Shown here: positions 50,345-62,372 of the stretch, piece by piece | Position numbering within the stretch: position 1 is the first letter of the stretch | How the letters are laid out: every line of letters starts with the position of its first letter | NCBI GenBank assembly: GCA_027475525.1 | Contig: JAMWFC010000032.1 | Coordinates: 558,001 to 622,000 of the forward strand | Source of the DNA: Macrolepiota albuminosa | Lineage: Eukaryota > Basidiomycota > Agaricomycetes > Agaricales > Agaricaceae | Direction of reading: 5' to 3' | Length of the DNA: 64,000 nucleotides | Translations under genes and position numbers: made by a program | Notes under the pieces: generated by a model | Database searches by the model: none | Seen by the model: the letters and a program-made list of their open reading frames with translations, nothing else | What the model was told of the DNA's origin: nothing

Positions 50345-51639
50345 TCAAAGGAGGTCTCCCTCATCCTCAATCATCTCAATAACCACAGTCCAGAACACCT
50401 GTCCCCATGGTAATCCACCATCATCTGGACCACGTTTGCATGACTTGCGCTCACAACACACAAACCGAGCTGGCTGCCCATTCCAGTACTGCTTGAGATT
50501 GAAAGATATCCCTCCGGGAAGACATAGTGCAAACGTGAAGTTGAAGTCGAGAAAGCCATTGCAAATGTCTGTTGTTAGCATGTCCTGGTGCACTCTTGTT
50601 TGTGGTGAAGACTGAAGAAAAGAAGAGAAACAAACCTCTGGCCCAAACATGATCTCTTGGCGATGCACGGCACTAGCAAAGTGCGCGCGACGTTGTGATG
50701 CATCTGCAAATACTAGATCTTTTTTTTCTTCCTTCTTGTCCTTCCAGTTGCCTCTGGATTTCTTCTTGTTGGTACTTACTATCAGTGATTCTTTAGGCTT
50801 CCCACTGGGCACTGCTAGATGGGAAGATGACGGAGCTAATACAGAGCCGTGTGCTAAGCTTCGACGACTTCCAGAGGTAGATGTATCTGCTCTGCGTGCA
50901 AGATGGAGCTGTGAGGTGTAATCGGACAGCGGACTCTTGGGCGGAAAATTTGTTGCGGTTCGACTTTGTATTGAAGGTGCTCCAGGTGTACATTGGCTAT
51001 TAAATCCATGATCGTGCTCAAAACGTGTGTGAACAAAATGTGGCATCGTTGCTATGAGTGGTGACAACGCCCACGGGTGCGTCTGCGACGTTAGATCGTG
51101 TTCTAATATTGGATCTATATACCTCCAGGAGTATAAGAAATCATTTGATGCTAAACTGTCTCATATTACACTCACTTCAAGAAATGCAGTATTGCGCCAC
51201 TCCCCCATGGAAGTTTTAAAGGGCGATCGAAAGTGTTGCCAAAAAGCACATTGTCCGCTGAGATGTGCCCAAGGAATCTTCCTGTTTTTCCAAGTTGATC
51301 AAGTTCCCAGATGTCAAAACGACGAGATCTACCTCGGACCTGGATACTCCAGGTCATCCCATGGCGTTCCGGACGTTCAAAGTAGTCGTACGCATCTTTT
51401 TCTGGGCAAGTGAGGCCTTTAATGCACACAACCACCTCGCCCTCATACCGATCAGAAACGAGCGAGAAAGCATTTGTGGTATTGACAAGATGTGTGATGG
51501 GAGTGAGCATTGTACTAGTTCCAGCGAGAACTTGAATACGGGGTGACATCACAAATTGAAAGAGGGTGGCCTGTTTAGTGAATCGATCTAGTAGTTTACA
51601 GGAGAAGGCCAGAGACGAATGGACGTGTGATGATTGCAC
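50345..51639 (-). CDS. Duc1 (DUF1769) family protein
   Basis: Three exons join in frame: 51639-51176, 51122-50636, 50584-50345 (396 aa). The family signature is clear: a conserved N-terminal MSPRIQVLAGTS, YEGEVVVCIKGL, FGNTFDRPLKLPWGSG, YIDPILEHDLT, then after a variable Lys-rich loop IMFGPEDMLTTDICNGFLDF, CLPGGISFNLKQYW, ARFVCCERK and PWGQVFWTVVIE. The family was named for cortical localisation in fission yeast, and links to plasma-membrane phosphoinositides have been proposed; its biochemical role is not settled. The family N-terminus suggests that translation starts at residue 31 (ATG 51549-51547) rather than at the first ATG. Introns are 53 and 51 nt, both GT-AG, and both joins recreate conserved residues. 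Confidence 0.85.
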
Positions 51640-52999
51640 AATGGTCCTAGGGTATAAATAGTCTGAGGAGTGATATAGGATTCAACGTTGACAATTTTGC
51701 TCTGATGGAAACTCTTGCTGCGGATGTGAATTGTTTAATAACTTTCTTCTGCAGATAGCGAAATGGCCAAGTTAATATTAGAATTATTACGTTTCTCATA
51801 TTCCATAAGGATAGACCCCTTCTACGGCTTCTTGCTTATCTGTTCCGGTTGTGCCACGACATTACTGACCTTGCAAGTGTTCTGAACATTGAAGACGTCG
51901 CAGAGGCAAATCCCTGTAGTATGCATACAGTATGGTCAATTAAACGAACGCTGAAGCTTGTAGGGCATGATCCTAAGTTTTCATTAAGATTCCAATCGGG
52001 AGAAAAAAAAGATAAAGTTACAGTTCATAATCAAACTAGATCCAAAAGATGCAAGCAAAATTACTCAAGAATGGTAACAGATACACACCGGGCCGAAGTT
52101 GAGAGTTTGGACCACCCTTATTGGTGGGTATGTAAAAAATTGATACACAATACTTTACAATAGAGCAACAACATCCGCTTTGGAAATTTGAGGCGGCTAC
52201 ACCATCACCAAAGACCAACGTATTCTCAGTGGCTTTGAATTGAGTGTAAGTACAAGCAGAAGAATTAGTGAAAATTTACATCTAATCTGCTGGTTTCTCG
52301 AGAGTTGAGCTTTCAATACTCACTCAAAATACCTGGGCATTTGCATCTCCAATCACAATTCCTGCCCTGAAACGCCGTGATGTTTACAAGAAAGAAGGTA
52401 AACCTCAGTCCACGTATGGTAATATTAGATATTAGATAAGTCCGAGCGATCAACAAACCACTAGACAAGGGCAACTTAATGGGTCTATGAAACCGTGCTG
52501 CAAAAGCCGACCAGTCCGCGGCTGTAAGCGTGTGATTATTGATTATTGATTATCTGCCAATGTAACTCAAACTTATCTCCGTTGTCATTGGTTAACGTTG
52601 TAAACGTGCGACCCCTTTCCAACGTTACTTATGGTCAAAAATGTCTGAACTCAGTCTAGTAGCTGGGAGCTTACGTCTTCTGGCCTCACACTTTTGTCGA
52701 TATTAAGGCCTTCCTACAGCCTCAAAGGAATGAAACACGTCAGTGAACTTGTCAGTCAAGCCGTCTATCAAGATCCAGATCCATTTCAACGAGTGTCGCA
52801 AATTACACGGCGGAGTGAATTACTATGTCGATGTCATCGGAAAGTCACCTAACGCAACCATCTTCATTGCGTCCCAGTTTCTAGGCCATGCTTTGTCATT
52901 GATCCTTCCATGGAGTCCTCAAGCAAAACCAATTTCTGAAACCTAAAGGGTGAACACTACACCTGGGCTCTTCGTCCTTTGCGGTCTCTTAGCCTCGTC
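51640..52999. other. Spacer upstream of two genes, no clear gene
   Basis: Lies between a minus-strand and a plus-strand gene, so it holds both promoters. Plus-strand frames at 51849-52163 and 52743-52946 show no recognised domain and no convincing splice structure. They could be decayed exons or untranslated sequence. Confidence 0.4.
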
Positions 53000-54621
53000 A
53001 TGGACTCCCCGGTTCTTGCTGCTACCTTCCTCCAAATTGCCAAAGTGAGTACAATATCAAGTCAATCGCTCCCACCGATCACCATCGAATAGTATATGAA
53101 CGGTTAGCCTTTCCTCCCAACACCATTCGCTTTCACTTATGGCATGCGTAGTCTGCAGTTTCGTTCTTCTGGTGAGGAGGCGTCTTCAGGTGTGGCGCAA
53201 TGTGCTAAGTCACTGGCGCATCGTATTAGATATATGATTCCCTTTTGACTTTGGATATGGAGGTATATAAGGATAGTACTGGTCCATGATGTCGTTGACC
53301 AAACTTTAGGTCGAATACATATGGAACGCCAAGTGGGGAGTTGGAAAAATCCTGTTTCTTTTAGAAAGATATCCAGCATTTATCGATGTTTTCATGATGG
53401 TCTACTGTACGTCTTTGGTCTTGAGTATCTTATTTATTCTTAATTCGTCTTTCCGCAGACGCCCTTGTCTCAGATCCCTCAAATAAAGCATGTTCAGCAT
53501 CACCTTTCGCAGAAGTAGAACACTCATTGGATGATGCAGATGTGTAAAAGTCTGTATGCCGTGGCTGCTTGTAAGAGATCGTCCAATCTCATTGCTGACT
53601 TCTAACATCTCATACTCCTATATCAGGGTCTATCACGTTAGGTATTGGTATTGCAGAAGGTAAGCGATTTTTAGAGACGATCTACAACGAGCTCGACGAG
53701 CATTCATAGCAATCTTGATAATGCGAACGTATGCACTGTGGGCAAAGAGTCGTAGAATTCTGTTTTTCATTCTTATTTTATATATCGTAAGGCATGAGTC
53801 TCATTCCTCCTCAAACTATCTGTAAAACTCTATCAGTGCATCCTCATACCAGCCTTCGTTATTTTGATGTTGTTGTTGCATTCCAGAGAATGTAGGCCCT
53901 CGACTGACATAAGCGTATTCTAGCGTTGATTGACCGCGTTGCAGATGGAAGTCCTCCTCTCCCATCAGTGAAAGGATGCTATCGAACGGAAGGAACAGAC
54001 ATCACATTTATCGACTTTCTGTTACTCAGCGTTTTTGAAACAAGTATGTTTTTTAAACTTACTCTGACCGTCTGACCTGACCATGGATATAGTTATTATG
54101 ATTCTTACGATATGGGTCGGCTTAGTTCGTTATCGCCACTGCAGAAGTCCTCTCGTAGTTACTCTTTACCGCGACGGAATACTTTATTTCATTTGGCTAT
54201 TCCGTGAGTCCTGCCCAATCATATAATGAAATCATTCTTAACAGTATATCTTAGTGATATCCCTTGGAAATATCATCGTTCTCGTTGCTGGCCCGGTGAG
54301 CATCAGCCAGACCACGACCAATAATTTGACTGATATATGCGATCTATGCAAATTATAGCCCGAATTCTTTGATCTCATCACTACGTAAGCCTCTTTCTAA
54401 CCGCTACCGATTATCTGATCGTGTCGTCCGAATCGTCCCTATTCAGCTTTCAGAGGGTGATGCACAGTAGTCTCTCAACCCGCATCCTCCTTCATGCTCG
54501 TGCTGCCGCAGATTCTAGTATCAGTAACGGTCGTTCACTCACAACGATAACAGACATTCAATTCAAGCCTCGGGAGACCTTCCATGCCGCAAACGTCTCG
54601 GACAATAGGACCGCACCCTAG
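53000..54621 (+). CDS. DUF6533 multi-pass membrane protein
   Basis: At least a dozen short exons. Confident ones: 53000-53044, 53093-53102 (10 nt), 53152-53171, 53230-53262, 53310-53406, 53627-53659, 53710-53786, from 53837 on, and a last exon ending at 54621. The start is typical of the family: LQIAKYMNVCSFVLL, IYDSLLTLDMEVEYIW, KWGVGKILFLLERYPAFID. Later landmarks are SLYAVAAWSITLGIGIAEAI, LIMRTYALWAKSRRILFF, CYRTEGTDITFIDFLLL, LYRDGILYFIWLF, VISLGNIIVLVAGP and a final FQRVMHSSLSTRILLHARAA. DUF6533 proteins are expanded in mushrooms, have about seven membrane helices and no established function; a receptor-like role is often suspected from topology. The join after VSDPSNKACSASPFAE is uncertain because the only in-frame intron there would be 25 nt. 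Confidence 0.8.
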
Positions 54622-55739
54622 CCCCCGGTCACGATATGTGGACTCATACTGCGTGCTATTTGTCAAACGCCACCAGCACTGCAAGCGTATAGAAGAAGAC
54701 GTGAAACCAGCTCTGGACTTTTGCCTGAGCTTCAAGCTTCAAGCTTCAAGGCTTGCTGGGGAATACCTGTGCTTTACTATATTGTAGTATTATGCATTAG
54801 ATAACGCTTGGTAGATCAACAGAGTCGAAGGGTCTAATATTATGAAACGTGCTGTAAGGGTTGTATTGAGTGTCACCGAGGACCAAACCGGCTCTGGATA
54901 GGAAAATAATCATACCCAAGTCGAGCATGAAAACCCATATGGAAGCCGTCATTAGGGAAGGTACCAGGCTGGAGGATGACACCTTCATCCAGAGGGTGTA
55001 ATAAGCGGGGTTTTAGTAAGTAATAGGCCCGACTGTTGTTGCAGAGGTGAAGGAAATAAGGTTGTCGGTGTAATACAAGGAAGCCGAGGCGGGGTTTTAG
55101 TGGGTGAGAAATGGGATCGGATGATACGACTCCCAAGGGCCTGTAGTCCCACACATGTGCGTAAACACATTTCCTCGCGGAGAATTCAAGAAGCTACCCC
55201 TCTAGAAGTGGAACCTGGTTTTAACCCCAGGTGTGTAGTCCAGCGGGCACGAGAACCTCGCCAAGGGCGTCGGTTCCCGTGCGACCACAAACGCTACTTA
55301 CTCCAAAAAAAAAAGGTTGTCGGTGTATTCTCGGATCAATATACCTATTTTGGATTACTGACTTGAAAATTATTCTACCTGACTACCTCACGGATTTTTC
55401 CTTCAACCTCGACGCAGTCCTGGGTAGGAGGCTGGTAATTTGCCCTATTTCGCACCTACTGATCCCATGATTTTCAAGGTTTGGCAAATTATGGGCAAAA
55501 TGCTGTACATGCGCGAAGGCCTCCGAAAACGTTTCCTACCCTGCAACATCGATACAATATAGAGAAGATAAGAAGATCCAATAAAAGATCAGTTTCAGCT
55601 ATTCAGGGTATGGGTTCTTAGTGCATGGCCAGACTGTAATTTAGGGTCTGTCCCACCACAGCTTCATGATGCAACACCGTGGTATGGAATCTCACAACTG
55701 GTAGGATTGAATATAATTCCGTAGGCGAACAGTATATAC
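54622..55739. other. Intergenic stretch containing a retroposed insert
   Basis: No protein gene is recognised. It includes a CTTCAAG triplet repeat (54729-54750) within the 3' flank of the DUF6533 gene, and the SINE-like insert described separately. Confidence 0.5.
55058..55327 (+). mobile_element. SINE-like retroposed sequence with A-tail and target duplication
   Basis: The 15-base word AAGGTTGTCGGTGTA occurs at 55058-55072 and again at 55313-55327. Between the copies lie ~240 bases that end in CTCC plus ten A residues. This is the hallmark of LINE-driven retroposition of a small RNA. The body contains a stable T-arm-like hairpin (ACCTGG, loop, CCAGGT; 55210-55230) with a degenerate B-box GGTTTTAACCC, and a second hairpin around GCACGAGAACC and GGTTCCCGTGC. 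A tRNA-derived SINE is the best guess. The parent RNA is not identified. Confidence 0.6.
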
Positions 55740-58700
55740 CTACCCATCCCCCTCCCTCCTCACCACCTCCCTCAGCACCCGTCTAAACCTCACTGCCCAC
55801 CACCCCCTTTCCTCCCTCTCCTCTCTCCGCTGCACCTCCCCACCCGCCCCTGCTCCCTCTCCGCCCACACAAAGTATCATTGACGGGCTTTTTGGCATCG
55901 GTAAACCCGACGCCACAAGCACCCGCACAGCTTCGTGCGTGTCAACCGCCGGGTCCAGATGCATGCCATCGCACGACGCATGATCTCCGCTACTGTACTG
56001 CCCAGGCGTAGAAAGCGCACACACAGTCATGCGCTGTGCGCGCACGAACGCTGTCACCCACTGACGTTTCTCCTCGTCCATATCCACTTCCTCACCCCTC
56101 GGTGCGGGAACCTCCAAATGCAAAACAAACACCGAGCTCCTGTCTAAATCCCTATCCAGCGTCTGATTAACCCGCTTCGCGTCAACTGCGAACACTTCAA
56201 TCGTAATAACCTCTTAAAAGAAAAAAAAACCGTCAGGCGGATACCAAATAACACAATGAAGCCAGTATGAACCGTGTTCATCCGCTGGCACCTCATTCTC
56301 ATTCTCATTTCCTTCATGAGGGCACCTAACATCCAAAACCCTCGTCATCCCAATATGATTCAATAACGTCCACATTCCGTCCTCCTCCTCCACACCTTCC
56401 CCTTCCCCTTCTTCCCCCGACCCAACCGCAGCAAGCACCAACAAGTCCGCAAACACCCAGACCCTTACCGGCGTCCCCCTCGCACCACGTGGCGCCAGAC
56501 TTGGACTCGACGACATTGGTCTCCCAGACTCCCTCCCTTTCTTCGTAAACGGCATCCTAAACGACGAGAAAAACACCGACGACGCGCCCGAAGAACTGTG
56601 CTCACACGAGCTTGTCGACCCCGTTCCCGTTCCCGACCCCGTCCTCGCGCGTCCTCTGCCCCACTCACCCCGTTCCCGCTGCGTTGCAGCACTCCCAGCA
56701 TTAACCCCCGGAGGAAAATACCGGAACAGCGCCCCTATCCCCACTCCACCCGGAAGATCGTTTGCTTGCACGTCTACGAGATGCAGGATCCCGTGATGCA
56801 GGAGCCGGCGTTCCCTCGTTGCAAGGTGCCTCGTCGAAGAAGAGGAAGATGAAGAAGAGGCGGGACCTCGTATGCGCGCTGCGAAGTGTTGTATCAAGTC
56901 GTACTCGTCCTCACGGAGTTTAACCTCCGTCATAACACGTATTAGCATCTCCGTCGAACGTGCCAGCGCCAGAGTCGGCATGTAGTCTCTGTGGCTCTTG
57001 GGCGTCAGCTCCAACAGCCGCTACCACACCAATTCAGCACACTCTCTCTCACGACGATGAGCGGAAGGACTCACATTAAACAACCCGGGCAACCTCGCAA
57101 GCAAATTGACCGGCTCTATCAAAAACCTCTGAAAATTCCACCCCTCACATTCGCCCTCCTTCTCCCGCAGCCTCACAAACTCCCCAAACTCACTCTCCTC
57201 GCTCCCCACCATCTCCTCTACAACCCCAACCACACACTCCAAATTCACCAAATACGGCTGGTACACCTCCAGCCGCGGCACGAAGACCCTAACTGCCTCT
57301 GCCACTTGCTGCACCATGGGGTACTGCGCGTCGCGCGCCGCCGCCAGTGCCCCTAGGATCTGCGTGTGGAGGACCACGATGTCCTCGAGCCAGTCCAGCA
57401 GTCGCGCGATCTCAGTTGGCACCCCCGCGATCCACGCTTTCGTATCCTGCACGCGCAGCGGCAGGATGAACACCTTCACGAAGACTTGCAGACGCTTCAC
57501 GAACGACTCTTCGCACTCGCAAATTTCCATTATGACGTCCTGCCGTCGCGTCTCCGTGGCCTCTGCCTCGACATCGTCCAGTGACCCGGTGGGTGCCGGT
57601 GGCGGTGGTGGCGGGGGCGGGCTGACTAACCGCGGACCCGGCCGACGGTCTTCCGATGCCCTACGAGCCGAGATAGGCAGCGGACTCGGCGTTCTAAACA
57701 CAACGCTCGAACGCAGACCCTTCTCTGCACTCGCCTAATGTCCCCTTCCGATCAGAAGTGAAAATAAACAAGAAGTAAACCCCAACTCACTCTTCTTACC
57801 GCTCTTCCCTGGCCAAGTTTCCGGAACAGCGTCTCGGCCGCAGGGCTCAGCTCCGACTCGCTGTCGTCGCCCCAGTACATGCTTCCCACCGACGACAGGT
57901 CGCTTTCCGCATGCGGCAGCGTATGTCGGCGGTCTTCGCATGCATGTTCCTTGTCATTGTCATCGTCATTGGCGCTGACGCCTTCCCGGCGCTGCTGGCC
58001 GGTGATACGCGGTCCTTTCTGAGCACCAGTGCCCGAACTCCGCCGACCCGCTGACATCCTCTTCTCCTCACTATTGCTCTTATCGCCAATCACAGGCTGC
58101 GTATTGGGACTTGCAGAACGATGGTACACAGAATGTCGGCGTACCGCCGCGGGATTGGCGGGTGTGTCGATCTGTGGTATAATTGGTGATTTTGACCTTG
58201 ACGAGGGTTCGCATTGAGTTTGTGTTTGTACTTTGAGGATCGGCGTGCGAGACGGCCCGGGTTGACACGTTTTTAGCAGAGAAGTGCGCGATTTCGTGGT
58301 GGATGCGCCGTCGGGGTTGGGCGATACAAGGAACGTGGGTGTTGGTGTATGACTTGCGCTCCTCGGACGCGATCTGCGAGTACTAGAAGAAGGTAAAACT
58401 CTGGCCTCTCGATATTCCTGCCCGTGTGCCGAGTCGACATCGGCATCCACTCTTTGTGCAATTTCAGTGAATATCTGAGACCCACTAATAGCTACACCTT
58501 CCTCTCCGTCATAGTCGCTTTCACCCTCTGTCGGATTAACATCAAGGTGGAGATTTGACACTATATCACGAAGCGCTTCCCGACGCCGCTTATGCTCTGA
58601 AGGTACGTCAACGATAAAGTTGTCCGGTTGTGCCCTGCTTGTTACGCGGTGTGTTGAACGGAGAGACATATCTGGGTGTGACGTGGATACTTGACGCGAA

Positions 58701-60091
58701 ACACCACTTTTGCTCTTTTTCTTCTCCTTCTCCGAGCTGAGACCAATCCCTAGTCCTACTAACTGACTTCCACCAAGAGAATCCCGCCTCGACCCACTGC
58801 GTGCTTCCTGCCGTTTCTCATCTTCAGTTTCTAGAGTCAATTTAGAAACTCCACGTGGAACGATGAGCTGACGACGATCTCTGCCTCTTGGCTTCTCTTG
58901 GCCATCGACATCAGACTCGTCAGTAGACCACCAAGTACCGGCTCCTGTGCGTCTTGAATGAAAGCGCGGTATACCAGACGATTGTAGGCGGGGCGTTAGC
59001 TGGACATCGGATTGTTCAATGATCTCAGTCATTGTTGGCTGATTTGCAAGGGAAGCGATTGTAGGCGGGGCGTTAGCTGGACATCGGATTGTTCAATGAT
59101 CTCAGTCATTGTTGGCTGATTTGCAAGGGAAGGGTGTTGGTAGGATATCTGGATCCGTGCGTGACCTGGAGCGTATAGTGTGATTGGCTCGTTTCGAAAC
59201 GTTCTGCAAATAAAATATGGTCTCACCGGAGACACAGAAAAAAAGTTGGAAAGATATATGCTCACTGTTGATTTACAGCTCAACCCACCTGTACCTTCAG
59301 AAATCGGAGCAGGGGTAGTATCATTTTTGGGCATTTTCTTGAGTATACTACGAAGAGTGCTAGATGGCGACCTTCAGAAATCGGAGCAGGGGTAGTATCA
59401 TTTTTGGGCATTTTCTTGAGTATACTACGAAGAGTGCTAGATGGCGAATTGTCTGAAGCTTTCAAGTGTAATTTTGGCGCTGGTGGTCGTAGTGTGGGTC
59501 TTGGTGTTTTTGCTGGTGTATTGGTTGTCAAGGCGTCAGCAGAGAGCTGAGTCCCCTCGTCGACGGATCAGGAGTAACGGACTTTGCAATTGGTTTTTCT
59601 CGCGACGCGTGCGATGGCGACAGAGATCGCGAAGATCTAGATGTCCCAGAAGGCCGAGGTATGCTGAGGTGGGATGTGCTAGAAGGCTCTGGTTGCGATG
59701 GCGATTTCGTCATTCGGTCAATGGTGTCACGAAGAGATGGAAGAAGGTTGGCTTCAAGCTGAGGTAGATCGTTCAGCAGGCTTTCACGTCGGCTGCGTCG
59801 AGGTGACTTGGGCGGGACCGGGGGCTTGTCTTCCATGGTTGGACGGGGTTTAAACTCGAACGATGACTGTGAATCTGGTTCTGCGTCATAAGGATAGGCA
59901 GAAATAAAGGCGCGAGTGTTTAAATCGTTCGAATTGCTTTTTGTTGTGTCTGTAATGTGCTTGTTCCCCTCGTACCGGATACCTGCGGCAGCAGCGTAAT
60001 GAGAGGGGGGTAGAAAGGGGCGCGACGTTGCTACATGAGGCAATCGAGTGCGCGATTGGCTTCGGTAAGTGTTGTTACGCGCCAGCGACAT
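55740..60091 (-). CDS. Dbl-family RhoGEF
   Basis: Minus-strand gene of several long exons (about 60091-59528, 59525-59335, 59215-57780, 57720-57045, 57020-56220, 56200-55740). The N-terminal ~650 residues are disordered, Ser/Arg/Pro-rich (PPVPPKSPRRSRRESLL is an SH3-ligand-like patch). The DH domain starts near 57550: RRQDVIMEICECEESFVKRL (CR1), a middle region with VPTEIARLLDWLEDIVVLH, and CR3 with FLIEPVNLLARLPGLFNRLL. A divergent PH-like part follows (VRVWVFADLLVLAAVG, then SYWLHCVIWYPPD). Such proteins load GTP on Rho/Cdc42 GTPases to steer polarity. CR3 is less canonical than in typical Dbl proteins. Two 77-bp duplications (58979-59132 and 59294-59447) and a one-base frame change near 59540 disturb the reading; the duplications are probably assembly errors. 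Confidence 0.8.
58979..59132. repeat. 77-bp exact tandem duplication in RhoGEF exon
   Basis: Bases 58979-59055 recur at 59056-59132 and repeat the codons for MTEIIEQSDVQLTPRLQS, producing a second ATG and a false frame break. Confidence 0.85.
59294..59447. repeat. 77-bp exact tandem duplication in RhoGEF exon
   Basis: Bases 59294-59370 recur at 59371-59447 and repeat the codons for ILKKMPKNDTTPAPISE. Confidence 0.85.
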
Positions 60092-61253
60092 CGTAGACGC
60101 GTTGAACGACGCGATCTTTCGTCCCTTTCGTGATGGCTAAGATATTTCGCGCATTCACCAGCAAATCTACTCGGATGTACCCGACTAAAGGCCTGGGAGT
60201 TCACTGAGAGGTTTTCTGGCAGCGTGGCTCTGACTAAACACAGAATGAAGTTGAGGTCCAAGGGCCTATTGAAATTAATGGAAGCTGTCTTGATGCTTTA
60301 TACAAGAGAAGGTCCGTTCAACTTGTGACGCGAGGCGACGATCACCGATTCCCTTTAGTGTTGAGCGATCGACTCAAGTTCGAAGACAGTTGAGAAGTTG
60401 ATCCAGTATGCCAGACTGTCGCTAGTCATGGCATTAGTCTCGTCACTTTCTAAACAGAAACACAACGCAGACTTCGGTCCTCGGCCTTGTTAAAAGCCTT
60501 CGATACACCTTAGTACGAATTTCTTTACCTTAAAGCGCTTCGCCATTCAGGCTGAGTTTTAAGAAGAGCCTCAAATAAAAGACAATTATGTTGTAAAGTC
60601 TTCGCTTCTATCTGGACGCAGATAAGCTTGACAGATCAACGTTTCAACGTTCAACCACTTGCGCGACCACTGTAGTTTTTTCACCCTTTCTGACGTTCAC
60701 ACACTTTTGAAACGGGGTCGTTCGCAGCAATATGAAAAACCACGTATGTTAATGAGTCTTTATTCATTTTGAAGTGTCCACTAAGAACCCTTTTATACGT
60801 TATATGTTCTTATGGCATCTTCGATTTCCAGGTTCTTGACTACTGGTGTTGTCACCAAACTAAAACATGTATATTCTGGAAGAGTGTCCTAGAAGCGCGT
60901 AACTTGCACGGGGATGAGTTTAAATCCACCAGATAAGCCAGGTGTTGCCGGGGCTGGGGTTCTCTGGTCTCAGACTCTAAGGGATGTGCTACAATTCCCT
61001 CCCTGACTCTACATCACTCTTCTACGATATTGTGATGAAATACAACTCATGACTTGTGGTGCGTGTAATACCTCACAGTACGCATCAGCGGGTCATGCAC
61101 ACGACTACACCGATAAAGTCTTCTCATTCCAAATCGCTGTCGCTACGGCTCTTGCACTTTAAAACTCAGCTTTGATTATCATTTGTATCCAACTTTGCGA
61201 CAGAACATTCCTGATATATACATACTTTGATATGTAAAACTCAGCATATCTTC
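60092..61253. other. Intergenic, no gene seen
   Basis: Upstream region of the RhoGEF gene and 3' flank of the hydrolase gene. Only short ORFs occur, and I see no tRNA, repeat array or conserved motif. Confidence 0.5.
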
Positions 61254-62372
61254 TTACTTGATCCACGCAATAACGTCTTCTGCCCATTTCTCCCCCTGTC
61301 CTGATGAAAGGGCCAAATTGGGGCTGATGTGATTATGACCGTTAGCGACGAGCAACGCAGATTTCTTTCCGCTACTAGCTTCCAGCGCTTCTCCGAAACC
61401 TTCATTGCTTTTCAATAACCATTCCGGCTCCATCTCCGCTAAAACAAGCAGCGTACGCGGCAGCATCGCGAGTGTGGAAGCGGACGCATCTCGCAGTAAC
61501 CCAAAAGATGATCTCTGGTTCATATGCTCAGCTCCCCCGTAATGTTGGGCTACAATCTTAAAGAAGGGAATACTAGGGTCTAAGTCTTCCCATTGATGAA
61601 CTCCAGCATGCAAAATCAGGCCAGCGATCCTTGGGAGCAACGTGGCTTCGGGGGTTGGAGGAAGGATAATTGAGGCAAACGCATGAATGGCACCAGCAGA
61701 GTGACCCATCAGAAAGATGCCCTTAGTGTCAGGATTTGGGGTGGTTGGAGTCGTAAGACACTGGGGGTTCTTGATGATCCATAAAATGGCGTCGCGGACG
61801 TCCTCTGCGGCGCCAGGGAATATCGTGGAGGGAGCCAAACGGTAATCTGGTATGACGACTATGAATCCTCTATGGGCGAAGAACGATCCCACGGTGGCAT
61901 AAACAAGGTCTGCGGGAGCAGGATATCGACGCTCTCCTGAAACGAAGCCCCCGCCATACACCCAGACTAAGATCTGTGTTTTACCAGTAGTGGATGGGGT
62001 AATGGGGTAGTAGACGTCGAGCTGAGAGTAGCACTTTTTTAAATGGCTTTGATGCATTGAAAGGGTAGGATTATATACCTGATGCCTGTCTGTGGGACCA
62101 TACTGAAACGTTTCTCGAGGTATCTCTTGGATTTTGGTGCGATTTGCCTCCAACAATGGGAGGAATGTTGCCATCGCTATTGAAGACGAAGAAAACATCA
62201 GCTTCTCTTCAACCAAAAACCAAATGTAGTCCAGGTACGCACTTGGTTCGTTGATGTCAAGGATCTCTCTCGACTTAAATTGGGCAATCCTCTCCATAGC
62301 GTTGATTGTGGTCATGGTGAGTTCCAGATCAGAGCGAAGACAGTAAGAACTCGGGGCTTTGTAAGTTTGCAA
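61254..62372 (-). CDS. Alpha/beta-hydrolase fold protein (esterase/lipase type)
   Basis: Intronless frame of 372 codons, unusual in this intron-rich neighbourhood. Hallmarks of the alpha/beta-hydrolase_3 group: an oxyanion-hole motif VWVYGGGF (HGGG-like with Tyr for His), DYRLAPSTIFPGAAEDVRDA, nucleophile elbow GHSAG, and a C-terminal NGHNHIS with the likely catalytic His. The acid residue may be the Glu/Asp near LAEMEPEWL. There is no signal peptide or membrane helix, so a cytosolic enzyme is likely. The closest known functional class in architecture is kynurenine-formamidase-like or small carboxylesterase; the substrate cannot be told. The conserved part begins around residue 90. An ATG at residue 20 (MTTINAMERI) is an alternative start. 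Confidence 0.82.
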   Translation of the reverse strand: MQTYKAPSSYCLRSDLELTMTTINAMERIAQFKSREILDINEPSAYLDYIWFLVEEKLMFSSSSIAMATFLPLLEANRTKIQEIPRETFQYGPTDRHQVYNPTLSMHQSHLKKCYSQLDVYYPITPSTTGKTQILVWVYGGGFVSGERRYPAPADLVYATVGSFFAHRGFIVVIPDYRLAPSTIFPGAAEDVRDAILWIIKNPQCLTTPTTPNPDTKGIFLMGHSAGAIHAFASIILPPTPEATLLPRIAGLILHAGVHQWEDLDPSIPFFKIVAQHYGGAEHMNQRSSFGLLRDASASTLAMLPRTLLVLAEMEPEWLLKSNEGFGEALEASSGKKSALLVANGHNHISPNLALSSGQGEKWAEDVIAWIK

